Origin: Ensifer adhaerens
Lineage (GTDB): Bacteria > Pseudomonadota > Alphaproteobacteria > Rhizobiales > Rhizobiaceae
DNA: 64,000 nucleotides
NCBI RefSeq assembly: GCF_028993555.1
Contig: NZ_CP118610.1
Coordinates: 1,426,001-1,490,000, forward strand
Direction of reading: 5' to 3'
Shown: piece after piece, positions 25,677-33,071 of the stretch
Position numbering within the stretch: the stretch's first letter is position 1
Layout: every line of letters starts with the position of its first letter
The notes under the pieces: model-generated
The model's input: only the letters and a program-made list of their open reading frames with translations
Database searches by the model: none
Told to the model about the DNA's origin: nothing
Program-made: the position numbers and the translations under genes

Positions 25677-26324
25677 ATGATCCGGAGTGTGCTTTTTGCG
25701 ATCGTGGCGGCCTCTGCGTTCACACAAACAGCGATGGCGGCAGACCTGACGCCGGCGCTGGAGCCAGCGCCGGTTGTCGAAACGCCGCCGGTTTTCGTAT
25801 GGACCGGCGGTTATGTCGGCCTTCAGGGCGGCGGCGGCTGGCTGAAGGGCGATTTCAGCGCGCCCGGCGGTAGCGGTTCTGAAGATTTCAATGGCGGCCT
25901 GCTCGGTGCCTTTGCCGGTTTCAATTATCAACAGGGTGATTGGGTTTACGGCATCGAGGGTGATGTCAACTACAACTGGAACGACAAGAGATTCGATGTA
26001 GGCGGCACGTCCGCTGACGTCGGTACCGATGTCTCCGGCGCAATTCGCGGGCGTGTCGGCTACGTGCTGAACGACAAGGCGCTGCTCTACGGGGCAGGGG
26101 GGTGGGCGGTCACGCGGGGCTTCGTTGACGTGCCCGGAGCGTCGAAGGAGAAAGAGACCTTCAACGGTTGGACGATTGGCGCTGGTGTCGACTACTCGTT
26201 TACGGACAACGTCTTCGGACGCGCCGAGTATCGCTACAACGACTATGGCGACAAGGACGTCGGCGGCGTCAACGTTGATCTCGACCAGCAGCAGTTCACC
26301 ATCGGCGTCGGTGTGAAGTTCTGA
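25677..26324 (+). CDS. Outer-membrane beta-barrel protein (Omp25/RopB-like)
   Basis: A 215-residue product with a signal peptide of about 21 residues ending in AMA, then FVWTGGYVGLQGGGGW, a characteristic first strand of the rhizobial/Brucella Omp25-Omp31 family. Alternating strands follow (FAGFNYQQGDWVYGIEGDV, IRGRVGYVLNDKALLYGAGGWAV, FGRAEYRYNDYG) and the protein ends in Phe (GVGVKF), as needed for barrel assembly. It should form an eight-stranded barrel in the outer membrane. AGGAGG upstream supports the ATG at 25677. Confidence 0.9.
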   Translation: MIRSVLFAIVAASAFTQTAMAADLTPALEPAPVVETPPVFVWTGGYVGLQGGGGWLKGDFSAPGGSGSEDFNGGLLGAFAGFNYQQGDWVYGIEGDVNYNWNDKRFDVGGTSADVGTDVSGAIRGRVGYVLNDKALLYGAGGWAVTRGFVDVPGASKEKETFNGWTIGAGVDYSFTDNVFGRAEYRYNDYGDKDVGGVNVDLDQQQFTIGVGVKF

Positions 26325-26379
26325 CCGATGTTTCCGAGACGAGGAAGCGCCGACGTGTCGCTGGCGCTTCTCGAAGCGT

Positions 26380-27021
26380 TCATGCCGGTTGCAAAATTCC
26401 GCCTGCGCGATCGGCGATTTCGGCTCGATCGCCTTCGTCCGACAGATCGAGAGCCGCACGCAGCCCGTCCCGGATGGGCCGTTGCAACGCCTTGCGTGAG
26501 CCAGACTGCAGCGTAAGCCGTCCTGCTTCTTCAAGCCGGCCTAGCCTGTTGCGCGACAGTCCGAGTTCCGTCGACAGCAGGCGATCGGCGCGCACGCGGA
26601 TCGGCATCGGCACCTCAAGGACGATCTTAATATGGGTGCAGATGTCCCCTGGCCGAGCGACGACGCGCCTTGTCACATGGCAATCGGCGAATTCTTCGAT
26701 CCTGTCGGTGCTTCGGCGCAGTCCCTCGACGTCGAACGAGACCCGGCGAATCCAGTGTGGGTCGTTGTTCTGAAGCGCATCGAGCGTTTGTGGCGCAATG
26801 TCGCGGACATTCTGCCGCTCGAAGATCGGGCGATTCCAGGTGTCGTCGCAATCGGCGCAGCGATAGATCAGCCAGGCATCGAGTCGCCGGCCGTTGGCAT
26901 TCAGCCGCGTCTTGCCGCTGCACTCGAAGGGGCGCGCTCCGCGGCAGCGGCTGCAGGCAAGCCAGGGGCGGGGCGCGGTTTGTGGTTCAATGGTCCACAG
27001 GACCGTCAATGTATGAGACAT
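26380..27021 (-). CDS. DUF1062-family protein with zinc-ribbon-like N-terminus
   Basis: A 213-residue product. Near the N-terminus ACSRCRGARPF and, 30 residues later, IYRCADCDDTW give two CxxC pairs able to bind zinc. RRVSFDVEGLRRSTDRI and RADRLLSTELGLSRNRLGRL are typical of DUF1062, whose function is not established; the latter part looks like an RNA- or DNA-binding S4-like segment. The ATG at 27021 follows GGAAG; an in-frame ATG at 27051 has no clear ribosome site. Convergent with the outer-membrane protein gene. Confidence 0.8.
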   Translation of the reverse strand: MSHTLTVLWTIEPQTAPRPWLACSRCRGARPFECSGKTRLNANGRRLDAWLIYRCADCDDTWNRPIFERQNVRDIAPQTLDALQNNDPHWIRRVSFDVEGLRRSTDRIEEFADCHVTRRVVARPGDICTHIKIVLEVPMPIRVRADRLLSTELGLSRNRLGRLEEAGRLTLQSGSRKALQRPIRDGLRAALDLSDEGDRAEIADRAGGILQPA

Positions 27022-27429
27022 GTCGTCTGGTTCTTCCAAAAGGAAGTCCATCGAGACGACGGTTTGAGTACCCGTTCCGGGGACGCGGTCTGGCAGCGTT
27101 TGTAGGTGATGGTTCCGCCCGGTGGTGTAGCACCGGGCTTGAGATCGGCAATGCCATTCCGGTCTCGAACCGTCACCTCGACGAACGCGTGAAATATCAA
27201 TCCGATAGCGTCGAGCGCTACCGGGCGTACGGGGTGAAACTAGCGAGACCGGATTTTACAAAGGCAAAGCGAAACTCCAGGAGAGACAGCGCGATTGTGG
27301 CTGCGCGTGCGTTCTACAACGTCGTGCGTTCCGCGCGAAGTGCGGAGTTGTCACACATACGCGTCATGGTAGCTTTTTGCTCGCATAGGTGAAATTTTGC
27401 CACAGGCAATTTCTCTCAATAGGAGTAGT
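27022..27429. other. Intergenic region between the DUF1062 gene and a short ORF
   Basis: About 400 bases with no supported gene. It holds a GCCCGGTG/CACCGGGC hairpin at 27117-27138 and an AT-rich segment near 27365-27420 that could be a plus-strand promoter. Confidence 0.4.
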
Positions 27430-27543
27430 ATGAGGCATTACACCTCCAATCTGGAGCGGCTTTTCCATCGGGAAGGCCGCTACTTTTTTGGAAGGTGTAG
27501 CCGATCCTTCTCAGCCGGCCCGGCCGAAACGCAACTCCGTTGA
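27430..27543 (+). CDS. Possible 37-residue peptide ORF containing a terminator-like hairpin
   Basis: The ATG at 27430 is preceded by AATAGGAGTAGT, a strong ribosome binding site. The 37-codon frame contains a hairpin (27455-27480, AGCGGC..GCCGCT) followed by ACTTTTTT, so a leader-like arrangement is possible. It ends within the 3' end of the convergent GGDEF gene. No homology is recognised. It could also be simply the terminator of a plus-strand small RNA. Confidence 0.3.
   Translation: MRHYTSNLERLFHREGRYFFGRCSRSFSAGPAETQLR
27455..27489 (+). terminator. Intrinsic terminator (plus strand)
   Basis: AGCGGCTTTTCC pairs, with G-U pairs, with GGGAAGGCCGCT around a short loop and is followed by ACTTTTTTGG. 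It would stop transcripts coming from the AT-rich promoter-like region near 27400. Confidence 0.55.
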
Positions 27544-28695
27544 TGTTGAAGCAGGTGCAGTCGCTGAGGAAAATGACATGACGCGGTTGCGACCGCTGCT
27601 CTTGGCCTGATAGAGCGCCGCGTCTGCCCTGTTGAACAGGTCCTCCCACGAACTTTCGTCGCCGCCGGCTGCAAGGCCCATGCTGACACTGAGTGCCACG
27701 CGTTGCCCGTTGCCTGTCACCACGAGTTCTTCGACGGAGCGGCGCAGCCGCTCGGCGATGACAAGCGCCTGCGCTTCGCTGGTCTGCGGCAGATAGAGGC
27801 CAAACTCTTCTCCGCCAAGACGGGCAAAGCAATCGCCCTTTCTGAGATTTTTCTTCATCAGGTCGGCAAAGGCGATCAGTGCCTGGTCGCCGGCCTGGTG
27901 GCCGTAGCGATCGTTGATGCGTTTGAAGAAGTCCAGATCCATGACGACGAGGCAGTCGCCATGCCAGTCCGATCCAGGCAGTTGCGTGAGAAACCAGCGT
28001 CGGTTGCGCGCGCCGGTCAAGGCATCGGTGTCGGCCGAACATCTGAGTTCGGCTTCGGCCCTCTCCTTGACGAGGACGAGCGCAAAGAGGGCGATCGCGA
28101 AGTGGCAGATGATCGAGAGGAAGAAGGCGTAGGTGGTGGTGATCGGTATGATTCCCGGCTTTACAAGGCCGATCACCACGGCAAGGCAGAGGCTGGCACC
28201 GACGGTCATGGCCGCCGCAAACAGCGCGCGTACCGGCAGTGGCTCCCTGTTGCGATCGGCGATGACGGCAAGGGCGGCCGCCGCCAGGAAAGCAAAGGCG
28301 GTGGCATTGAACACGCTGGCGCGGATGTAGTTGACCACATGGAAATGCGTGGCAAGGCCGATTGTCGCGCCCGCGGCCGGTATCGATAGCGCCAGCCAGT
28401 CCGCCTTGCGTCGGCGGCCAGCGCTCAAGCGGCGCACGCCGATCCAGAACAGCGCATAGCCGCCGATACCGAGCGTGAAACTCGAAAGCGTCCACAGATA
28501 GGTCGGCAGCAGCTGCTGTTCGCCGTAGCCGGCGAGCGTCGACGCAAGAGCCAGGAAGAAGAATCCGCTCGCGAGAATCCCAAGCCCTTCATCCCGCGGC
28601 GATTGCCAACGGGCATAAAGAAAGCAGAACGCGCCGACGAGGAACGACGATTTATGAAGCAGCAGAACGGTTGCGAGATCGAGTTGGGCGGTCAT
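27511..28695 (-). CDS. Membrane-anchored GGDEF protein, probable diguanylate cyclase
   Basis: A 394-residue product. Residues 1-215 hold about six to seven transmembrane segments. The C-terminal GGDEF domain has DTDALTGARNRRWF, VVMDLDFFKRINDRYGHQAGD and RLGGEEFGLYL, with the active GGEEF form, and an RxxD inhibitory site (RKGD) five residues before it. It should therefore make cyclic di-GMP with product feedback inhibition. No EAL domain is present. The ATG at 28695 gives a start directly before the first helix; a longer N-terminal frame exists but is less likely. Confidence 0.88.
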   Translation of the reverse strand: MTAQLDLATVLLLHKSSFLVGAFCFLYARWQSPRDEGLGILASGFFFLALASTLAGYGEQQLLPTYLWTLSSFTLGIGGYALFWIGVRRLSAGRRRKADWLALSIPAAGATIGLATHFHVVNYIRASVFNATAFAFLAAAALAVIADRNREPLPVRALFAAAMTVGASLCLAVVIGLVKPGIIPITTTYAFFLSIICHFAIALFALVLVKERAEAELRCSADTDALTGARNRRWFLTQLPGSDWHGDCLVVMDLDFFKRINDRYGHQAGDQALIAFADLMKKNLRKGDCFARLGGEEFGLYLPQTSEAQALVIAERLRRSVEELVVTGNGQRVALSVSMGLAAGGDESSWEDLFNRADAALYQAKSSGRNRVMSFSSATAPASTSTELRFGRAG

Positions 28696-28939
28696 GGGAT
28701 AGTGCTCGGGCGGGCTCGGGAGGCTGGCGCGGTGCGGTTGTGCACCACTTGGCTCTAGCCGCAATGGATTTAGCGATTACTAAACTCGAATGACAAACCG
28801 ACACTTTTGTCCCATTTCGGGACATTTCTGCCAGCGACGGATCGCGAGTGGAGCGAAGCCAGGATTTCGTCAGTGTGGACGGCGAAGAAATAGATGTTGC
28901 AGCCCAAGGGCGAAGCGTGTATCTCCGGCGCCGTTGGCA

Positions 28940-29016
<77 letters not shown>

Positions 29017-29266
29017 TCGTAACGCCCGAGGCGGCGTTCTTGATTTCCCAGCGTCTTTTCCCTTCGTCAGGTATCGTCGCGCCGCGCTCATTGAGCTCGG
29101 ACTGCGCGCCCTGCCGGAGAAGCTTGCGCCCCGCGCAAGCGTGTTGCTGAAAAGCCGAATTTATCCGGCCAAAAGTCATTCCGTTTTAGATCATTCTGCG
29201 TTATGGGAAGACGGAATGCTGGTGCCCGTGAATGTTGCCAGCGAAAGTATGGAGCCGTTCGAAACC

Positions 29267-29572
29267 ATGTCCGCAAAGATCTATCGTCCAGCAAAGACCG
29301 CCATGCAGTCTGGCAAGGCCAAGACGAACCTGTGGGTGCTGGAGTTTGATCAGGAAAAGCCGCGCACCATCGACCCGATCATGGGCTACACCAGCTCCGG
29401 CGACATGAAGCAGCAACTGCGGCTAACGTTCGAAAACGCCGAGCAGGCCATTGCCTATGCCGAGCGCAACGGCATCGAGTATCGCGTGATCGCCCCGAAG
29501 GAAGCGACGCGCAAGAGCGTGTCCTATCCGGACAATTTCCGTTTCAACCGGATGCAGCCCTGGACCCACTAG
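29267..29572 (+). CDS. NDUFS4-like (ETC complex I accessory) protein
   Basis: A 101-residue protein matching the bacterial form of the 18-kDa accessory subunit of respiratory complex I. MSAKIYRPAKTAMQSGKAKT at the N-terminus, then WVLEFDQEKPRTIDPIMGYTSS and the C-terminal PDNFRFNRMQPWTH are the conserved stretches. In alphaproteobacteria it associates with NADH:ubiquinone oxidoreductase at the cytoplasmic face. A longer open frame extends upstream through the tRNA-Pro region, so the ATG at 29267, with GGAG upstream, is taken as the start. Confidence 0.9.
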   Translation: MSAKIYRPAKTAMQSGKAKTNLWVLEFDQEKPRTIDPIMGYTSSGDMKQQLRLTFENAEQAIAYAERNGIEYRVIAPKEATRKSVSYPDNFRFNRMQPWTH

Positions 29573-29608
29573 GTCCTCCGGTCGCATTCGTCGGGCGCAG
29601 CCCGGGAC

Positions 29609-29685
29609 GGCCCCTTAGCTCAGTTGGATAGAGCACCTGCCTTCTAAGCAGGTTGTCGCAGGTTCGAATCCTGCAGGGGTCGCCA
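29609..29685 (+). tRNA. tRNA-Arg (UCU), island attachment site
   Basis: A 77-base cloverleaf: acceptor GGCCCCT/AGGGGTC, anticodon stem CCTGC/GCAGG around CTTCTAA giving UCU, T arm GCAGGTTCGAATCCTGC, and encoded CCA. Its last 17 bases are repeated at 37514-37530. Confidence 0.95.
29669..29685 (+). repeat. attL-type direct repeat (3' end of tRNA-Arg)
   Basis: TCCTGCAGGGGTCGCCA, the 3' end of tRNA-Arg(UCU), recurs exactly at 37514-37530 in the same orientation. Downstream of both copies the similarity goes on in weaker form (TATCTGTTTCT at 29699 and 37540, then AGAAATT). Confidence 0.85.
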
Positions 29686-29693
29686 TCAATTTT

Positions 29694-29885
29694 CTAAGTA
29701 TCTGTTTCTAAATCAGAAATTCTGCTCAATCCCTCACCAAGATCAGAGTGAGGGATTAGGATGTTCACGTTCAGTTTCTCCGCACCCGAAACTGCAAGCC
29801 GCTTCTTGTCGGCATTGCGGGTGTAATGGTTAGCCATCGAATCGCTCCGCCACCCGAACCGCGCCTTCAGTTCGCAAGTGGAGAC
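29694..29885 (-). pseudogene. Tyrosine recombinase C-terminal remnant
   Basis: Minus-strand translation gives ELKARFGWRSDSMANHYT then RNADKKRLAVSGAEKL and a stop at 29694, 8 bases from the tRNA. The pattern FGW...YT...A..KRLA..A..KL is the end of phage-type integrases, and the Tyr of HYT is the expected nucleophile. An in-frame stop lies just upstream (near 29887), so only about 63 residues survive. Confidence 0.7.
29728..29757 (-). terminator. Hairpin within the integrase remnant
   Basis: AATCCCTCAC (29728-29737) pairs with GTGAGGGATT (29748-29757), a perfect 10-bp stem. It could have acted as a terminator at the island edge. Confidence 0.4.
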
Positions 29886-29961
29886 TCATACTCTCCATAA
29901 GCCGGTAAACCGGGGGCCGGAGGGGTCTAGCCACCTCTCCGGTTCCCCAGAATGTAGAAAA

Positions 29962-30087
29962 AGCGCTGCGGCGTTCGGCAACTGGTTTGCCGACGTCTGC
30001 GTAGAGGCTGGTGTCGATGGAAGAGCCCACGGCCTTCGCAAGACGCTTGCCCAGGTCCTTGCCGAGAGCGGCAACAGCAGTGCCGAT
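29962..30087 (+). pseudogene. Second tyrosine recombinase fragment, opposite strand
   Basis: The plus strand encodes SAAAFGNWFADVCVEAGV followed by DGRAHGLRKTLAQVLAESG. The HGLRK box II motif, with the catalytic His and Arg, and the preceding FGNWF helix are typical of rhizobial island integrases. Neither the N-terminal arm nor the Tyr region is in frame. Since the neighbouring fragment at 29694 lies on the other strand, the two cannot come from one simple gene without an inversion. Confidence 0.65.
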
Positions 30088-30167
30088 CCGGACTTGGAAG
30101 CTGAGCTTGAGGCTCATGGGTTGCTCCTAGTCCTGCCGAAGCGGGATTCTTCGGTAATCTTGTAAAA

Positions 30168-30206
30168 GTAAAGCCGCCCGATTTGTCACCGGGCGGCTTT
30201 TCCTGT
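30168..30206. terminator. Bidirectional terminator downstream of the Thr-rich protein gene
   Basis: AAGCCGCCCG (30171-30180) pairs with CGGGCGGCTT (30190-30199), flanked by A residues on the left and T residues on the right. It lies 35 bases beyond the stop of the minus-strand gene at 30239. Confidence 0.7.
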
Positions 30207-30238
30207 CTGGGGCGACCACGGTCGCGACACTTGAAAGT

Positions 30239-30571
30239 TTATTGCGCAGGCGCTGTAGTCGAAGGTTGCGTCGTAGACGGCTGAGTAGTCGGGGTCGTTG
30301 TTGATGGCTCAGACGTTGACGGCGCCGTTGTCGACGGCTCGGTAGTTGAAGGCTTCGACGTTGTCGGTGTCGTGGTTGTGGTGGACGGCGCCGTTGTCGT
30401 TGGCTCTGTCGTCGTGGACGGGGTTGTCGACGGCTGCGAGGTTGCTGGCTCAGTCGTGGTCGCCGGAGTTGTCGCAGTTTCTGTGGTCGCTTCCTTCTTC
30501 GGCATCAGGAAGACGACGCCAAGGATCACTACCACGGCAGCAATGATTGCAATGAGGGTATTTCGGCTCAT
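30239..30571 (-). CDS. Membrane-anchored Thr/Ser/Pro-repeat protein
   Basis: A 110-residue product. Residues 5-24 are a single transmembrane anchor (LIAIIAAVVVILGVVFLM), and everything after residue 30 is a low-complexity repeat of Thr, Ser, Pro and Glu in units such as PSTTEPSTTAPST. The tail should be outside the cytoplasmic membrane and disordered. Proteins of this build occur as small rhizobial hypotheticals; no function is known. AAAGGAGTG lies just before the ATG. It has its own terminator at 30168. Confidence 0.75.
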   Translation of the reverse strand: MSRNTLIAIIAAVVVILGVVFLMPKKEATTETATTPATTTEPATSQPSTTPSTTTEPTTTAPSTTTTTPTTSKPSTTEPSTTAPSTSEPSTTTPTTQPSTTQPSTTAPAQ

Positions 30572-30695
30572 GCTTCACTCCTTTTGGATGCATCCGAGGA
30601 GTGAATTCTACCACGCCAACCAAAACCGGAGATGAACAGGCAAGCGGGGCGAGGTCAGTGACATGCGACTCAAGGCCCGCCGTAGCGTGCGACAC

Positions 30696-30821
30696 TCACT
30701 TCTTTTTGAGCGTGCTCTCGCTGTTCTTTACCTGCGAGCCCGGGGCTGGTGCCGTTTTCTCGACCTTGTCCTTCTTCGGCTTGCGCGTCTCTTTGTTGCT
30801 TCGAACCTGACCTTTAGCCAT
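30696..30821 (-). CDS. Very small basic protein (41 residues), hypothetical
   Basis: The frame from the ATG at 30821 gives MAKGQVRSNKETRKPKK, then Lys-rich, Ala/Pro-rich and a terminal KKK. Small basic proteins beginning MAKGQ-R/K-SNKE are, to my memory, conserved in many proteobacteria without a known role. CAGAGGAG seven to ten bases upstream gives a strong start. Divergent from the 41-residue membrane ORF at 30844. Confidence 0.6.
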   Translation of the reverse strand: MAKGQVRSNKETRKPKKDKVEKTAPAPGSQVKNSESTLKKK

Positions 30822-30843
30822 CACCCCTAAACTCCTCTGGTTG

Positions 30844-30969
30844 ATGGACGAGCAATACTGCTTTCAGCCCACTATCCAAGGGTACGCCCAGCCCGCCCGG
30901 TTTGTCACCATCCTCGGCGGCCTTGCTTGGCTCGTCTACTTCATCATCTACCACGTCCAGATCGTCTGA
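30844..30969 (+). CDS. Small single-pass membrane protein (41 residues)
   Basis: The frame starts MDEQYCFQPTIQGYA and continues into the hydrophobic RFVTILGGLAWLVYFIIYHV, one transmembrane segment ending at the C-terminus. The stop overlaps the next ATG (TGATG at 30967-30971), so coupling with a second ORF is likely. No family recognised. Confidence 0.5.
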   Translation: MDEQYCFQPTIQGYAQPARFVTILGGLAWLVYFIIYHVQIV

Positions 30970-31193
30970 TGACCATCATCGACCTGCAGAAGGTAAAGGC
31001 AGACCGCGAGGCGCCCCAGAGTGCCCGTTGTCAGGCGAGATGCGCAGAAAGGCGTGCACACGTAGCTGACGCCAGCGTCGTTTGGCAGCGTACACATGAC
31101 ACTGTCATGTGTTCTTGGTTGTACGTGGCGTTGTCATGGTACTCTTCCGTGACAACATGCTCTGCGCCGCATTCGAGGCATTTCTGCCGGTAA
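30969..31193 (+). pseudogene. ORF with a real-looking N-terminus but disordered rest
   Basis: The start overlaps the previous stop. The first 17 residues (MTIIDLQKVKADREAPQ) look like the start of a known type of small rhizobial hypothetical protein; after that the residues are Cys/Arg/Ser-rich and look non-coding, and an antisense ORF with zinc-ribbon features occupies the same DNA. The likeliest reading is that the gene was cut by a rearrangement at about 31020. Confidence 0.35.
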
Positions 31194-31207
31194 TGTTCAG
31201 TCCGCAA
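31031..31207 (-). CDS. Possible 58-residue zinc-ribbon protein with TTG start
   Basis: The minus-strand frame has QKCLECGAEHVVTEEYHDNA and, 25 residues later, VSCVRCQTTL: two CxxC knuckles as in a zinc ribbon. The only usable start is a TTG at 31207, preceded by GACGGAGAG at good spacing. Upstream of that is an in-frame stop at 31226, so the protein would be complete. It overlaps the plus-strand ORF at 30969; the CxxC spacing favours this one. Confidence 0.45.
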   Translation of the reverse strand: MRTEHYRQKCLECGAEHVVTEEYHDNATYNQEHMTVSCVRCQTTLASATCARLSAHLA

Positions 31208-31554
31208 GCCCGCTCTCCGTCAGTTTCGCTCAGGCATTTCAGACGCGCGGCAACCAATCCCAGCGGCGCTCACGTGAGCGACAGAATCAGACCGGTTTCG
31301 TCAGAATAGAACACTTCCGCAACGGCCTTTGCAGCGCCGGTATCAGATAGTTCCAGATACATGCCATCGCGCTGTACGTACGCCTACTTCGATGGCTTCC
31401 AAGCTCGGTCTCCCTCTGGCTTTACCGCTGATATTGCCAATATCTTCCGTCATCAGTGAAAGGAACCGGCCTCAGTCTCGACGCCGATCGAATGCGTTGC
31501 TGATCCCGCATGCCTAAATAGGGAGCCGGACCTAAGGCCCGGTTCCCCGACGTC
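31208..31554. other. Intergenic stretch with a 30-residue minus-strand ORF
   Basis: About 345 bases with no convincing gene. A minus-strand frame at 31270-31362 reads MYLELSDTGAAKAVAEVFYS and ends soon after; it looks like the N-terminal part of a protein and may be a remnant. A GGAGCCGGACC/GGCCCGGTTCC hairpin is at 31519-31545, downstream of nothing obvious on the plus strand and just after the stop of the minus-strand gene at 31555. Confidence 0.35.
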
Positions 31555-31875
31555 TCAGTTTCTCGAGCTCGACGCGCGCCTTTTCAGCACCACGACCAGT
31601 AAGGCTGCAGCCATAAGGGTACCAAGGGTAGCTCCTACGCTGCCAACGAGCATCAGGGTGTAGAATTCGAAGGGATTTTCGTTGGCCGTCAATATGACGG
31701 CCCCACGCCTGCTGACCTCGCCTGTAATGAGCGCATGAATGACCCCATAGAGCGCCCCAGGGCCGATTGACGCCGCACCGATCGCAATGAGGGTTTTGTG
31801 GAGCCGTCCTCCGTCGAGAAGACGCTCACCAAGCTCTTGGAGTTTATCCAGCCGCCGTTTCGTTGTTTCAGGCAT
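31555..31875 (-). CDS. Hypothetical two-helix membrane protein
   Basis: A 106-residue product with an N-terminal amphipathic helix (KRRLDKLQELGERLLDGG), one hydrophobic segment at residues 27-50 (TLIAIGAASIGPGALYGVIHAL) and another at residues 72-97, then a basic tail. GGGGAAG upstream of the ATG supports the start. No family recognised. It follows the caspase-like gene on the same strand with a 60-base gap. Confidence 0.55.
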   Translation of the reverse strand: MPETTKRRLDKLQELGERLLDGGRLHKTLIAIGAASIGPGALYGVIHALITGEVSRRGAVILTANENPFEFYTLMLVGSVGATLGTLMAAALLVVVLKRRASSSRN

Positions 31876-31935
31876 TCAGAACACTTCCCCGATGTCTCAA
31901 CTTTTGCCCTCAGAAGAGGGTAGAGGTTGCGACGT

Positions 31936-32574
31936 CTAGTCCCGAGTCAGCGCCTCTACCAGCCGTTGCTTGTTGACGAACTCGATAAAGGCTCTCTTCT
32001 GTTCGGCCCCACCATAGAACTGAAAACTGTTGTGACCGGAGGCCGCCCGCATCAGTTCCACACAAGTAGCCGGCAGTTTCAGCTTAAACAGGTTGTGGTA
32101 GAAAACGGTGTAGGCAACCAGAGCGTCGTCCCACGGTATGTTTTCGGTGCTGCCAAGGGTCGCATACAGCGGCTTTCGGTGCTCCTCGGTATACATCGAC
32201 ATCCGAGCAGCCGCAGCACCTCCACACGTCGAGAGTGTTACGAACACTCCCCATTCAAGTCCGTTGTTCAAGGGGGTTAGGATCCCGAGTAGGTATTCCC
32301 AGTCGATCATCGTCCCGTCTGTAAGGCAAATCCCCTGGTCGTTGCCGTGCATGCTGAGGTGGACAATTGGCGTGCCGAGGCGACCGATCGCCTGACGCAA
32401 AGGCGAAGCTTCGTCTGACAAGTCAAATGCTCTGACAAACTGCTCTTCGTTTACCGCCAGAAAGTAATCATGTCGCGTGTTCGATAGCTTGAAGGTCTCA
32501 CATAGTGACCGCCCCTCGGTGCGCCCGTCGGATAGATCGCGCGGACTCGGGGACTCGACGATGTCGAATGGTGG
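31936..32574 (-). pseudogene. Caspase/CHAT-like protein lacking a start codon
   Basis: An open frame of 212 codons runs from a stop at 32577 to the stop at 31936. In it are FDIVESPSPRDLSDGRTEGR, then PIVHLSMHGNDQGICL and GVFVTLSTCGGAAAARM. The His-Gly and Ser-Thr-Cys-Gly pairs at this spacing are the catalytic dyad of caspase-like (clan CD/CHAT) folds, and VAYTVFYHNLF and LMRAASG follow as in related bacterial proteins. No ATG, GTG or TTG occurs in the first 51 codons; the first TTG is at 32421, inside the domain. So the 5' end is missing or an unusual start is used. Confidence 0.6.
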
Positions 32575-33071
32575 CTAGGGGCAGAAATGCTCGTAAGATT
32601 TGGGGGTAGGGTGGACCCCAGAGCGCAGCAGTGCTGGCGGGTCGCGCTCTGGGATCACTAGCGCCAAAGGAATGGCGCTCAACTAGGAATGGCAGCGCCG
32701 ATCGGATTCTGCAACGCGGCTAGGACCTTTGCCGGAGCGCGTAAGACCTAGGTCTGACGTGGTTTCCCCGAGGCTGATTAGCGCTTCAGCTTCCCGACCT
32801 TGATCGTGTTGCGGTCGCTGTTCCGGCATGTCCCGCAGCGGGTGGAAGGTGGGCAACCGAGGCGGTGATCGCTAGTGCCGCATGGTCTCCGAGGCAACCT
32901 CAATGTATCGGCCGATCGACCAGAGCCCTCCCATGTGGGAGGGCCTTTTTCTTCCGGACTGGCCAGGGTTCAACCACCGTGCAACAGAAGATTGCGTCCT
33001 GAGATTGAAATTCTGCTTCAATTGCTTTTTGATAGCAGAGGCGATCATTGCTCCATAGCCTGGAGACTTTA
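32575..33071. other. Intergenic region with two hairpins
   Basis: Nearly 500 bases without a firm gene. There is a CCCAGAGCG/CGCTCTGGG hairpin at 32617-32653. A minus-strand frame ending at about 32780 reads CPPSTRCGTCRNSDRNTI then KVGKLKR; it has clustered Cys residues but no clear start, so it is only a possible gene end. A perfect terminator follows at 32925. Confidence 0.35.
32925..32951 (+). terminator. Strong intrinsic terminator
   Basis: GCCCTCCCA (32925-32933) and TGGGAGGGC (32936-32944), a perfect 9-bp stem with a very short loop, followed by CTTTTTCTT. No plus-strand gene lies directly before it, so it may end a small RNA starting after 32700, or the hairpin may act for leftward transcription. 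Confidence 0.6.

Noticed and set aside
29830..30117. A 95-codon minus-strand ORF at the left end of the island
   Set aside because: It is read through both integrase fragments in a different frame; those fragments explain the DNA better.
30250..30480. Low-complexity DNA repeat
   Set aside because: It is the coding sequence for the Thr/Ser/Pro-rich tail of the membrane-anchored protein, so it is not a separate repeat element.
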